Shown: positions 13,638-24,739 of the stretch, piece by piece
How the letters are laid out: every line of letters begins with the position of its first letter
Position numbering within the stretch: the first letter of the stretch is position 1
From: Rebecca billardiae RCC1528
Lineage: Eukaryota; Haptophyta
Direction: 5' to 3'
DNA: 64,000 bases
Assembly: GCA_965240325.2 (NCBI GenBank)
Contig: OZ251240.1
Location: forward strand, 310,001 to 374,000
Translations under genes and position numbers: made by a program
Notes under the pieces: model-generated
The model's database searches: none
The model's input: the letters and a program-made list of their open reading frames with translations, nothing else
What the model was told of the DNA's origin: nothing

Positions 13638-16255
13638 CCTCACGGCCGCGCGCCCACAGGGCTGCGGCTCCGCGACCGAGCCGCAGGGCTGCGGCCGCAG
13701 GCCTGCGGCCGCAGCCCTGCGGAAGCAGGCTGATGCTGCTGTGCGGCTCAGTCGCGCGGCGCGAGGCGAGCGGGCGGGCGGGTGGCCGCGGTGCTGATTG
13801 GCGCGTCCTCGACGCCCATGCTCGCTCCGAGCCGCGCTGCATGACGCGCCGCCGCCACTCCTCACGGCCGCGCGCCCGCAGGTCTGCGGCTTCGCGCCCG
13901 AGCCGCAGCCCTGCGGCCGCAGGCCTGCGGTGGCCCAGCAGGCTGCTGCTGCTGCTCGGCTCAGTCGCGCGGCGCGAGGCGATTGGCGCGTCCTCGACGC
14001 CCATGCTCGCTCCGAGCCGCGCTGCACGCCGCGCCGCCGCCGCTTTTCACGGCCGCGCGCCCGCAGGGCTGCGGCTCCGCGCCCGAGCCGCAGCCCTGCG
14101 GCCGCAGCCCTGCGGCCGCAGCCCTGCGGCCGCAGGCCTGCGGAGGCCCAGCAGGCTGCTGCTGCTGCTCGGCCCACTCGCGTGGCGCGAGGCGATTGGC
14201 GGGTCCTCGACGCCCATGCTCGCTCCGAGCCGCACTGCATGCCGCGCCGCCGCCACTCCTCACGGCCGCGCGCCCACAGGGCTGCGGCTCCGCGACCGAG
14301 CCGAAGGGCTGCGGCCGCAGGCCTGCGGCCGCAGCCCTGCGGAAGCAGGCTGATGCTGCTGCTCGGCACAGTCGCGCAGCGCGAGGCGAGCGGGCGGGCG
14401 GTAGCCGCGGTGCTTATTGGTGCGTCCTCGACGCCCATGCTCGCTCCGAGCCGCGCTGCATGACGCGCCGCCGCCGCTCCTCACGGCTGCGCGCCCGCAG
14501 GGCTGCGGCTTCGCGCCCGAGCCGCAGCCCTGCGGCCGCAGCCCTGCGGCCGCAGGCCTGCGGCCGCAGGCCTGCGGTGGCCCAGCAGGCTGCTGCTGCT
14601 GCTCGGCTCAGTCGCGCGGCGCGAGGCGATTGGCGCGTCTTCGACGCCCATGCTCGCTCCGAGCCGCGCTGCACGCCGCGCCGCCGCCACTCCTCACGGC
14701 CGCGCGCCCGCAGGGCTGCGGCTCCGCGCCCGAGCCGCAGCCCTGCGGCCGCAGCCCTGCGGCCGCAGGCCTGCGGTGGCCCAGCAGGCTGCTGCTGCTG
14801 CTCGGCCCACTCGCGTGGCGCGAGGCGATTGGCGCGTCCTCGACGCCCATGCTCGCTCCGAGCCGCGCTGCACGCCGCGCCGCCGCCGCTCCTCACGGCC
14901 GCGCGCCCGCAGGGCTGCGGCTCCGCGCCCGAGCCGCAGCCCTGCGGCCGCAGCCCTGCGGCCGCAGCCCTGCGGCCGCAGGCCTGCGGTGGCCCAGCAG
15001 GCTGCTGCTGCTGCTCGGCCCACTCGCGTGGCGCGAGGCGATTGGCGGGTCCTCGACTCCCATGCTCGCTCCGAGCCGCACTGCATGCCGCGCCGCCGCC
15101 ACTCCTCACGGCCGCGCGCCCACAGGGCTGCGGCTCCGCGACCGAGCCGAAGGGCTGCGGCCGCAGGCCTGCGGCCGCAGCCCTGCGGAAGTAGGCTGAT
15201 GCTGCTGCTCGGCTCAGTCGCGCACCGCGAGGCGAGCGGGCGGGCGGTAGCTGCGGTGCTGATTGGCGCGTCCTCGACGCCCATGCTCGCTCCGAGCCGC
15301 GCTGCATGACGCGCCGCCGCCGCTCCTCACGGCTGCGCGCCCGCAGGGCTGCGGCTCCGCGCCCGAGCCGCAGCCCTGCGGCCGCAGCCCTGCGGCCGCA
15401 GCCCTGCGGCCGCAGGCCTGCGGTGGCCCAGCAGGCTGCTGCTGCTGCTCGGCTCAGTCGCGCGGCGCGAGGCGATTGGCGGGTCCTCGACGCCCATGCT
15501 CGCTCCGAGCGGCGCTGCACGCCGCGCCGCCGCCACTCCTCACGGCCGCGCGCCAGCAGGGCTGCGGCTCCGCGCCCGAGCCGCAGCCCTGCGGCCGCAG
15601 CCCTGCGGCCGCAGGCCTGCGGTGGCCCAGCAGGCTGCTGCTGCTGCTCGGCCCAGTCGCGTGGCGCGAGGCGATTGGCGGGTCCTCGACGCCCATGCTC
15701 GTTCCGAGCCGCACTGCATGCCGCGCCGCCGCCACTCCTCACGGCCGCGCGCCCACAGGGCTGCGGCTCCGCGACCGAGCCGAAGGGCTGCGGCCGCAGG
15801 CCTGCGGCCGCAGCCCTGCGGAAGCAGGCTGATGCTGCTGCTCGGCTCAGTCGCGCAGCGCGAGGCGAGCGGGCGGGCGGTAGCCGCGGTGCTGATTGGC
15901 GCGTCCTCGACGCCCATGCTCACTCCGAGCCGCGCTGCATGACGCGCCGCCGCCGCTCCTCACGGCTGCGCGCCCGCAGGGCTGCGGCTCCGCGCCCGAG
16001 CCGCAGCCCTGCGGCCGCAGCCCTGCGGCCGCAGCCCTGCGGCCGCAGGCCTGCGGTGGCCCAGCAGGCTGCTGCTGCTGCTCGGCTCAGTCGCGCGGCG
16101 CGAGTCGATTGGCGCGTCCTCGACGCCCATGCTCGCTCCGCGCCGCGCTGCACGCCGCGCCGCCGCCACTCCTCACGGCCGCGCGCCCGCAGGGCTGCGG
16201 CTCCGCGCCCGAGCCGCAGCCCTGCGGCCGCAGCCCTGCGGCCGCAGGCCTGCGG

Positions 16256-16264
16256 CCGCAGGCA
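16256..16264 (+). repeat. MULE target-site duplication, left copy (ccgcaggca)
   Basis: The nine bases ccgcaggca immediately before the left inverted repeat are repeated exactly at 20031-20039 after the right one. Nine bases is typical for Mutator-like elements. The duplicated sequence is part of the satellite palindrome. Confidence 0.95.
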
Positions 16265-16388
16265 CCCCTTACGTATCCAGAGAACATCTCTGTGAGAGAA
16301 CATCTCTGGGCAAGCCAGGCCAGAGATGTTCTCTGGCCGCCAGCCGCCAAAGAACATCTCTCACAGAGAACGTTTTTGGGGCGCGCCA
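16265..16388 (+). repeat. MULE left terminal inverted repeat (124 bp)
   Basis: Begins ccccttacgtatccagagaa and ends ggggcgcgcca. It matches the reverse complement of 19907-20030 with a single mismatch that I could see (gtgagaga against gtgaaaga). Inside it the motif agagaacatctct and its complement agagatgttctct recur in both orientations, so each end can itself fold. Confidence 0.96.
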
Positions 16389-16588
16389 GTGGACCGGGCA
16401 ACGCACGGTGCGCTGGCGCCAGTGGCGACTTGGCGGGATCGGCCATCGCCATCGCGATGGGCATCGCTCCGACGAGAGCGTGGCGTAGCCCGGCGCGGGG
16501 CAGTATGACTGAGAGCGCTAACCGTTCGATGACTACCCAGACGTCAAGACAACCCCATGCCCCCAATCAGCCCGCCCGCCCGCATGCA

Positions 16589-19500
16589 TCACTTCTTGCC
16601 CTGCTTGGGCTTGCTACCAGTCTTGCCGCTGCCCGCGCCGGCTGTCTCGTGTGCGCCGCGGTGGCGCTTCTGCGCGGCCCTCCCCGGTCCGTTCCCGCCC
16701 GGGGGGTTGTGAACAGGCGCAGACGACGCCCCAGCTGCCCCAGCTGCCGTCTGGGCTGGCGCACCCTCAGCTGCTGCATCAACATCGAGCGTCCGCGCCG
16801 CCGACTTGCCCTTGCCGGGCGGCTTGAACTTGTTCATGTGCTGGATGAAGGCTTGCGTGGCCGCATCGTCGCCAGAGAAGCGGCGCGCGAGGAGGCGGGC
16901 AACGCCCACGACTTGCGAGACACGCTCGCTCTGCGAGAAGGAAACCGCCGCAGAGGATGCTGAAGCGCCGCCGCGCTCGCGCGGCGGCGGCGGCGGCATG
17001 CTCATCAGCTTGGCAGTGGCAGCGTCCCGCAGGGCAGCGGTCTGCTTGCGCCAAAGCGGCGCGATGTTCGAGAGGAAGGCCGTCTGCAGGTGCTCGTCCA
17101 GCGCGGCATCCGTGTTCTCCTGCGACCAGTAGTGGTACACGGCGAGCTGGTGACGATCTGCGCGCGCGCGCGCGCACGATCCACGGGGCGCGCCGCGCGG
17201 CCAGCATGTGAGTGTGACCGAGGCGCGGCGAGTGTGAGTGGCCAGCTGATGGGCGTTGCGCAACACCGCGCGCACAGCAGCCACACAGACACACACGTCC
17301 AGGCACGCGCGCGAGCCCCGCAGCAAACCAGCCTCGTGCATGGGCACACTGTGCATGTTTCACCATGCGCGCGCGGTGCGGCGCGTGCGCGCGTGCACGC
17401 GGCCGGCCGCGGCCGCAAGGCGCGCGCCGCCCCGCGCGGCGCACCAACTAGCCCTGTGCATGCAGGCATCTGGCATGAGCACGAGGTGAGCGTGACGATG
17501 TACTCGTGCCGGTCGGCGTGCAGCCCGAGCTCGGTGCTGGCCACGTCCTTCGGAACGGCGTCGTTCTCCGTCGAGAAGCTGCCGGCGGGCGCGGCTGCAG
17601 ACGCCGTGGGCGCAGCAGCGGGCGCCAGCGGCGGCGGCGGCGCGATGTACTTCACGACGAAGCGACGCGCCGCGCCAGCCGTGGGCGGGTCCAGCGGGTT
17701 GACGTTGTACGAGAGCACGCGCGCCGCCTGCGCCTGGACGATGACGAGCGCGTGGGTCGTGAGCAACTTGGACAGCACGTCGCGCACCACCGGCAGAGAA
17801 GATGACGTGATGCAGCCCCTCTTGAGCTGCGCCACCATCGCCTTCTGCGCCAGCTCGACACCGCGCATGATCTCCTTGCGCTCGAGCTTCTTCACGAGCG
17901 CGAGCAGCGAGTCCGAGTTGCGCACGAAGAGCGCCATGGCGCTGTGCCACGCCTCGGCGCGCTGCGTCGAGTGGATGCCGAAGGTGAGGTACTGCCACGT
18001 CCACCGCGCCGCCCACTGCTCCTTGCGCTCGCCGAGGCTAGCCAGCCACGTCAGCGCGAGCGCGCGCTTCTTGGCATCACCGGCCGTGGTCGCGGCGGCC
18101 ATGCCCGTGAGCGCGCGCCAATCCGCGTCGAACTCCGGCCGCCGCTGGACGTCGGAGTCCATGGCGAGGGTCCACCACGCGCGGTTGAAAGCGGCCCAGC
18201 CCGCCTTGTCGCCGGCGAAGAGCGGGTGGATGTGCTTGTAGACGTTCGTCCAGATGTGGTAGATGCAGAGGAGGTGAATGGTGCCGCAGTCGGCAAAGAC
18301 CGACTTGATCGCGGTCGCCATGCTGATGTCGCCGTCCGTGAAGATGACCGCGGGCGGCTCGCGCATGTGCTGGAGGAACTTGGAAAAGGCAAACTCGAAC
18401 GACGGGATCGGATCGGACTCGTCCACCGCGGTGTACCCCAGCACGACCGTGTTGCCCTCCTCGTCGATGGTCACGAACGTGCCGATGTTGAGGCCGTAAC
18501 GGTTCGTGCCGTGCTTGGTGTCGTACAGCAGGACCTTGAAGGGGCCGAGACGCGCCCACCGCTCGTACGCGTCCTCCGCGAGCCAAAAGGACGAGACCAG
18601 CTGGCCCAGCTCGTTCGTGCGCGGCTCAAAGACCAGGCCCGTCTCGCGCTCGCGCTGGATCAGGTACTCCACGACGTTCTGGGCGTCCAGCAGAGCATCC
18701 GCCGGCAGCGGCCGGAGTGAGTTGTACAACTTCTCGTACGTCCACGTCACAGGCAGCCCGCGGTCGATCACCATGCGCGCGCAGTGCTGGTTGATGAAGT
18801 TGACGGAGGCGCCCGACGTTCGCATCTGCTCGGCCGTCTCGAAGATGTCCTTGGGGATGCCGCACTTCTGCTCGCCCGTCATCGCTGCGGCCTCCGCCGC
18901 AGTCTTGATGGGGAGGAGGATGTGAGCGGAGTGCTCCCGACTCCCCGAGGTCGGCACCCAGCCCTCGAGCGTCTCCTCGCACCTCATCTTCCACGAGCAT
19001 TTCGGCTGGTCGTTGGCCCGCTTGACCGTCGCGCGCTCCGTGGCGACGCTCGAGGTGCTGCTCGAGCTGTAGTACTGGTCGACGAAGAGCACCTTGGCGC
19101 CGGCCCTCGTGGTCGGCAGCGTGATGCTGGTGGCCTGTGAGAGCGAGAGTCCGACAGTGAAGCCCCACGCCTTGACCGCCGCGGTGATGCCGGCGAGCGT
19201 CGGGAACGGGCCGGTCGGAAAGTTCGGAGGCAGCTCCACCCGCTCCTGCAACGCCGTCAGCAGGGGGCGCCGCGTGTCCTGCTTCGCCTTCTCGCCCATC
19301 ACCTCATCTGCTGCCGGCGCCGCAGCGGCCGAGGAAGCCTTCCTGGGCGAGGTGCGCTCCGGCTTCGCCCGACCCGTCGGTTTCTTCTCGTACAGGTACT
19401 CCGGGGTCGTGAAGCGCGATGCCGGGGGGCAGGTCGTCGGTTCCACGCCTGGCGCGTGAGCCGCAGCAGGCGGAGCCACCGCATCGAGAACAGCGGGCGG

Positions 19501-19773
19501 CGCGGCTGACGCCAGCAGCCGGTCGATGCCAGATGGGGCAGCAGCACGGGCATCCGTGCCCAGAGCCACCTCACCAAGGGCACTCGCCAGCGCGCGGGGT
19601 CTCGCATGCGCCGCTGCAGGCCCGGCATCCATCGAAGCCGCGTGCGCCGCGGGAAGCTCCGGCTCGGGCGCGGGCGCGGGCGCGGCGGCGGCGGCGGCGG
19701 CTGTCACCGCCGACAGTGCGGGCTGCGCGCGGCCGGAGGAGAGGCCGCCAAACATACTCTTGAGCCGCTCCAT
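16589..19773 (-). CDS. MULE transposase (two exons, DDE + SWIM-like zinc finger)
   Basis: Catalyses cut-and-paste transposition of the surrounding element. I propose exon 1 at 19773-17445 and exon 2 at 17157-16589, giving 965 residues. The 287-bp intron starts GTGCGC and ends GCAG, and its phase is consistent across the join. The start is the first ATG after the inverted repeat (MERLKSMFGGL). The N-terminus is Ala/Pro-rich and disordered-looking. A WRKY/GCM1-type Cys/His stretch may lie near residues 260-300 (KCSWKMRC...HSAH). The MULE catalytic core has candidate acidic residues D418 (LLYDTKHG), D480 (FTDGD) and E607 (STQRAEAWH), with the family CxxH motif in LLCIYHIW. A SWIM-like finger (TSCSCQMPAC ... 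RHQLAV) spans the intron, and the residue before RH is Asp instead of the usual Cys. The C-terminus is Lys/Arg-rich (GSKPKQGKK). Confidence 0.92.
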
Positions 19774-19906
19774 GCTTGCAGGGCTGCCCTGCGCGCGAGA
19801 GCGATTGGGGGGTTGCTGCGCTGCGGCTCGGGGAGCGGAGGGCGCAAGCTCTCGAGGCTCGCGCGGACTCGCGCGGCGCTCCCAGCCCGGGCGCGCCAGC
19901 CTCACG

Positions 19907-20030
19907 TGGCGCGCCCCAAAAACGTTCTCTGTGAGAGATGTTCTTTGGCGGCTGGCGGCCAGAGAACATCTCTGGCCTGGCTTGCCCAGAGATGTTCTTT
20001 CACAGAGATGTTCTCTGGATACGTAAGGGG
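19907..20030 (-). repeat. MULE right terminal inverted repeat (124 bp)
   Basis: Reverse complement of the left repeat, ending ctctggatacgtaagggg at 20030. The transposase start codon lies 133 bp inside it (19773), so its promoter is probably in this repeat and the short sequence next to it. Confidence 0.96.
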
Positions 20031-20039
20031 CCGCAGGCA
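20031..20039 (+). repeat. MULE target-site duplication, right copy (ccgcaggca)
   Basis: Exact copy of 16256-16264, directly after the right inverted repeat. Satellite sequence resumes at once (tgcggtggcccagcaggctg). Confidence 0.95.
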
Positions 20040-20262
20040 TGCGGTGGCCCAGCAGGCTGCTGCTGCTGCTCGGCCCACTCGCGCGGCGCGAGGCGATTGG
20101 CGCGTCCTCGACGCCCATGCTCGCTACGAGCCGCGCTGCATGACGCGCCGCCGCCGCTCCTCACGGCCTTGCGCCCGCAGGGCTGCGGCTTCGCGCCCGA
20201 GCCGCAGCCCTGCGCCGCAGCCCTGCGGCCGCAGGCCTGCGGAAGCAGGCTGCTGCTGCTGC

Positions 20263-22872
20263 TCGGCTCAGTCGTGCGGCGCGAGGCGAGCGGGCAGGCG
20301 GGTGGCAGCGGTGCTGATTGGCACGTCCTCGACGCCCATGCTCGCTCCGAGCCGCGCTGCATGCCGCGCCGCCGCCACTCCTCACGGCCGCGCGCCCGCA
20401 GGGCTGCGGCTCCGCGACCGAGCCGCAGGGCTGCGGCCGCAGGCCTGCGACCGCAGCCCTGCGGAAGCAGGCTGATGCTGCTGCTCGGCTCAGTCGCACG
20501 GCGCGAGGCGAGCGGGCGGGCGGGTGGCGGCGGTGCTGATTGGCGCGTCCTCGACGCCCATGCTTGCTCCGAGCCGCGCTGCGTGACGCGCCGCCGCCGC
20601 TCCTCACGGCCGCGCGCCCGCAGGGCTGCGGCTCCGCGCCCGAGCCGCAGCCCTGCGGCCGCAGCCCTGCGGCCGCAGCCCTGCAGCCGCAGGCCTGCGG
20701 TGGCCCAGCAGGCTGCTGCTGCTGCTCGGCTCAGTCGCGCGGCGCGAGACGATTGGCGCGTCCTCGACGCCCATGCTCGCTCCGAGCCGCGCTGCACGCC
20801 GCGCCGCCGCCGCTCCTCACGGCCGCGCGCCCGCAGGGCTGCGGCTCCGCGCCCGAGCCGCAGCCCTGCGGCCGCAGCCCTGCGGCCGCAGGCCTGCGGC
20901 CGCAGGCCTGCGGTGGCCCAGCAGGCTGCTGCTGCTGCTCGGCTCTGTCGCGCGGCGCGAGGCGATTGGCGCGTTCTCGACGCCCATGCTCGCTCCGAGC
21001 CGCACTGCATGCCGCCCCGCCGCCACTCCTCACGGCCGCGCGCCCACAGGGCTGCGGCTCCGCGACCGAGCCGCAGGGCTGCGGCCGCAGGCCTGCGGCC
21101 GCAGCCCTGCGGAAGCAGGCTGCTGCTGCTGCTCGGCTCAGTCGCGCGGCGCGAGGCGAGCGGGCGGGCGGGTGGCAGTGGTGTTGTTTGGCGCGTCTTC
21201 GACGCCCATGCTCGCTCCGAGCCGTGCTGCATGCCGCGCCGCCGCCACTCCTCACGGCCGCGCGCCCGCAGGGCTGCGGCTTCGCGCCCGAGCCGCAGGG
21301 CTGCGGCCGCAGGCCTGCGGCCGCAGGCCTGCGGCTGCAGGCCTGCGGTGGCCCAGCAGGCTGCTGCTCCTGCTCGGCCCACTCGCGCGGCGCGAGGCGA
21401 TTGGCGCGTCTTCGACGCCCATGCTCGCTCCGAGCCGCACTGCATGCCGCGCCGCCGCCGCTCCTCACGGCCGCGCGCCCACAGGGCTGCGGCTCCGCGA
21501 CCGATCCGCAGGGCTGCGGCCGCAGGCCTGCGGCCGCAGCCCTGCGGAAGCAGGCTGATGCTGCTGCTCGGCTCAGTCGTGCGGCGCGAGGCGAGCGGGC
21601 AGGCGGGTGGCAGCGGTGCTGATTGGCACGTCCTCGACGCCCATGCTCGCTCCGAGCCGCGCTGCATGCCGCGCCGCCGCCACTCCTCACGGCCGCGCGC
21701 CCGCAGGGCTGCGGCTCCGCGACCGAGCCGCAGGGCTGCGGCCGCAGGCCTGCGACCGCAGCCCTGCGGAAGCAGGCTGATGCTGCTGCTCGGCTCAGTC
21801 GCACGGCGCGAGGCGAGCGGGCGGGCGGGTGGCGGCGGTGCTGATTGGCGCGTCCTCGACGCCCATGCTTGCTCCGAGCCGCGCTGCATGACGCGCCGCC
21901 GCCGCTCCTCACGGCCGCGCGCCCGCAGGGCTGCGGCTCCGCGCCCGAGCCGCAGCCCTGCGGCCGCAGCCCTGCGGCCGCAGCCCTGCAGCCGCAGGCC
22001 TGCGGTGGCCCAGCAGGCTGCTGCTGCTGCTCGGCTCAGTCGCGCGGCGCGAGGCGATCGGCGCGTCCTCGACGCCCATGCTCGCTCCGAGCCGCACTGC
22101 ACGCCGCGCCGCCGCCGCTCCTCACGGCCGCGCGCCCGCAGGGCTGCGGCTCCGCGCCCGAGCCGCAGCCCTGCGGCCGCAGCCCTGCGGCCGCAGGCCT
22201 GCGGCCGCAGGCCTGCGGTGGCCCAGCAGGCTGCTGCTGCTGCTCGGCTCTGTCGCGCGGCGCGAGGCGATTGGCGCGTTCTCGACGCCCATGCTCGCTC
22301 CGAGCCGCACTGCATGCCGCCCCGCCGCCACTCCTCACTGCCGCGCGCCCACAGGGCTGCGGCTCCGCGACCGAGCCGCAGGGCTGCGGCCGCAGGCCTG
22401 CGGCCGCAGCCCTGCGGAAGCAGGCTGCTGCTGCTGCTCGGCTCAGTCGCGCGGCGCGAGGCGAGCGGGCGGGCGGGTGGCAGTGGTGCTGTTTGGCGCG
22501 TCTTCGACGCCCATGCTCGCTCCGAGCCGTGCTGCATGCCGCGCCGCCGCCACTCCTCACGGCCGCGCGCCCGCAGGGCTGCGGCTTCGCGCCCGAGCCG
22601 CAGGGCTGCGGCCGCAGGCCTGCGGCCGCAGGCCTGCGGCTGCAGGCCTGCGGTGGCCCAGCAGGCTGCTGCTCCTGCTCGGCCCACTCGCGCGGCGCGA
22701 GGCGATTGGCGCGTCTTCGACGCCCATGCTCGCTCCGAGCCGCACTGCATGCCGCGCCGCCGCCGCTCCTCACGGCCGCGCGCCCACAGGGCTGCGGCTC
22801 CGCGACCGATCCGCAGGGCTGCGGCCGCAGGCCTGCGGCCGCAGCCCTGCGGAAGCAGGCTGATGCTGCTGC
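20263..22872. repeat. Higher-order tandem duplication, 1305-bp period
   Basis: The block beginning cggctcagtcgtgcggcgcg near 20265 recurs at about 21570, with the same series of variants (gcggctgcaggcctgcgg, cgcgttctcgacgccc, gccgccccgccgcc) 1305 bp apart. Boundaries are approximate. Confidence 0.88.
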
Positions 22873-24739
22873 TCGGCTCAGTCGCGCAGCGCGAGGCGAG
22901 CGGGCAGGCGGGTGGCAGCGGTGCTGATTGGCGCGTCCTCGACGCCCATGCTCGCTCCGAGCCGCGCTGCATGCCGCGCCGCCGCCACTCCTCACGGCCG
23001 CGCGCCCGCAGGGCTGCGGCTTCGCGCCCGAGCCGCAGCCCTGCGGCCGCAGGCCTGCGGCCGCAGGCCTGCGGTGGCCCAGCAGGCTGCTGCTGCTGCT
23101 CGGGCCAATCGCGCGGCGCGAGGCGATTGGCGCGTCTTCGACGCCCATGCTCGCTCCGAGCCGCACTGCATGCCGCGCCGCCGCCACTCCTCACGGCCGC
23201 GCGCCCACAGGGCTGCGGCTCCGCGACCGAGCCGCAGGGCTGCGACCGCAGGCCTGCGGCCGCAGCCCTGCGGAAGCAGGCTGCTGCTGCTGCTCGGCTC
23301 ACTCGCGCGGCGCGAGGCGATTGGCGCGTCTTCGACGCCCATGCTCGCTCCGAGCCGCACTGCATGCCGCGCCGCCGCCACTCCTCACGGCCGCGCGCCC
23401 ACAGGGCTGCGGCTCCGCGACCGATCCGCAGGGCTGCGGCCGCAGGTCTGCGGCCGCAGCCCTGCGGAAGCAGGCTGATGCTGCTGCTCGGCTCAGTCGC
23501 GCGGCGCGAGGCGAGCGGGCGGGCGGGTGGCCGCGGTGCTGATGGGCGCGTCCTCGACGCCCATGCTCGCTCCGAGCCGCGCTGCACGCCGCGCCGCCGC
23601 CACTCCTCACGGCCGCGCGCCCGCAGGGCTGCGGCTCCGCGCCCGAGCCGCAGCCCTGCGGCCGCAGCCCTGCGGCCGCAGCCCTGCGGCCGCAGGCCTG
23701 CGGTGGCCCAGCAGGCTGCTGCTGCTGCTCGGCCCACTCGCGCGGCGCGAGGCAGTTGGCGCGTCCTCGACGCCCATGCTCGCTCTGAGCCGCACTGCAT
23801 GCCGCGCCGCCGCCACTCCTCACGGCCGCGCGCCCACAGGGCTGCGGCTCCGTGACCGAGCCGCAGGGCTGCGGCCGCAGGCCTGCGGCCGCAGCCCTGC
23901 GGAAGCAGGCTGCTGCTGCTGCTCGGCTCACTCGCGCGGCGCGAGGCGATTGGCGCGTCCTCGACGCCCATGCTCGTTTCGAGCCGCGCTGCACGCCGCG
24001 CCGCCGCCACTCCTCACGGCCGCGCGCCCGCAGGGCTGCGGCTCCGCGCCCGAGCCGCAGCCCTGCGGCCGCAGCCCTGCGGCCGCAGGCCTGCGCTGGC
24101 CCAGCAGGCTGCTGCTGCTGCTCGGCTCAGTCGCGCGGCGAGCGGGCGGGCGGCTGGCGGTGGTGCTGGATGGCGCGTCCTCGACGCCCATGCTCGCTCC
24201 GAGCCGAGCTGCACGCCGCGCCGCCGCCACTCCTCACGGCCGCGCGCCCGCAGGGCTGCGGCTTCGCGCCCGAGCCGCAGCCCTGCGGCGCAGGCCTGCG
24301 GCCGCAGGCCTGCGGAAGCAGGCTGCTGCTGCTGCTCGGCTCAGTCGTGCGGCGCGAGGCGAGCGGGCGGGCGGGTGGCAGCGTTGCAGATTGGCTTGTC
24401 CTCGACGCCCATGCTCGCTCCGAGCCGCGCTGCATGCCGCGCCGCCGCCACTCCTCACGGCCGCGCGCCCGCAGGGCTGCGGCTTCGCGCCCGAGCCGCA
24501 GCCCTGCGGCGCAGGCCTGCGGCCGCAGGCCTGCGGAAGCAGGCTGCTGCTGCTGCTCGGCTCAGTCGCGCGGCGAGCGGGCGGGTGGCTGGCGATGGTG
24601 CTGATTGGCACGTCCTCGCCGCCCATGCTCGCTCCGAGCCGCGCTGCACGCCTCGCCGCCGCCACTCCTCACGGCCGCGCGCCCGCAGGGCTGCGGCTTC
24701 GCGCCCGAGCCGCAGCCCTGCGGCGCAGGCCTGCGGCCG

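Larger units (their letters stand above)
1..16264. repeat. GC-rich tandem satellite array, block 1 (about 213-bp monomer)
   Basis: A continuous tandem array running off the left edge of the window. Dividing length by period gives roughly 75 monomers. The common period is 213 bp, with variants near 220 bp. Each monomer has a CTG-rich segment (cagcaggctgctgctgctgc), a variable joint (cgcgaggcgattgg or cgagcgggcgggcgg), a conserved cctcgacgcccatgctcgct segment, and a cluster of palindromes built from ctgcggccgcag and ccgcaggcctgcgg. The number of palindrome units (14-bp steps) and the joint type explain length differences. A second joint, gcggaagcaggctg, marks another monomer class. Long open frames occur in several frames on both strands, so coding is unlikely. 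Confidence 0.95.
16265..20030 (-). mobile_element. Complete Mutator-like (MULE) DNA transposon, 3766 bp
   Basis: The element is bounded by 124-bp inverted repeats and a perfect 9-bp target duplication, and contains one transposase gene on the minus strand. It lies wholly inside the satellite. Removing it and one duplication copy restores the monomer reading ...ccgcaggc(a/c)tgcggtggccc. With near-perfect inverted repeats, an exact duplication and an open two-exon gene, it looks young and possibly still active. Confidence 0.96.
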
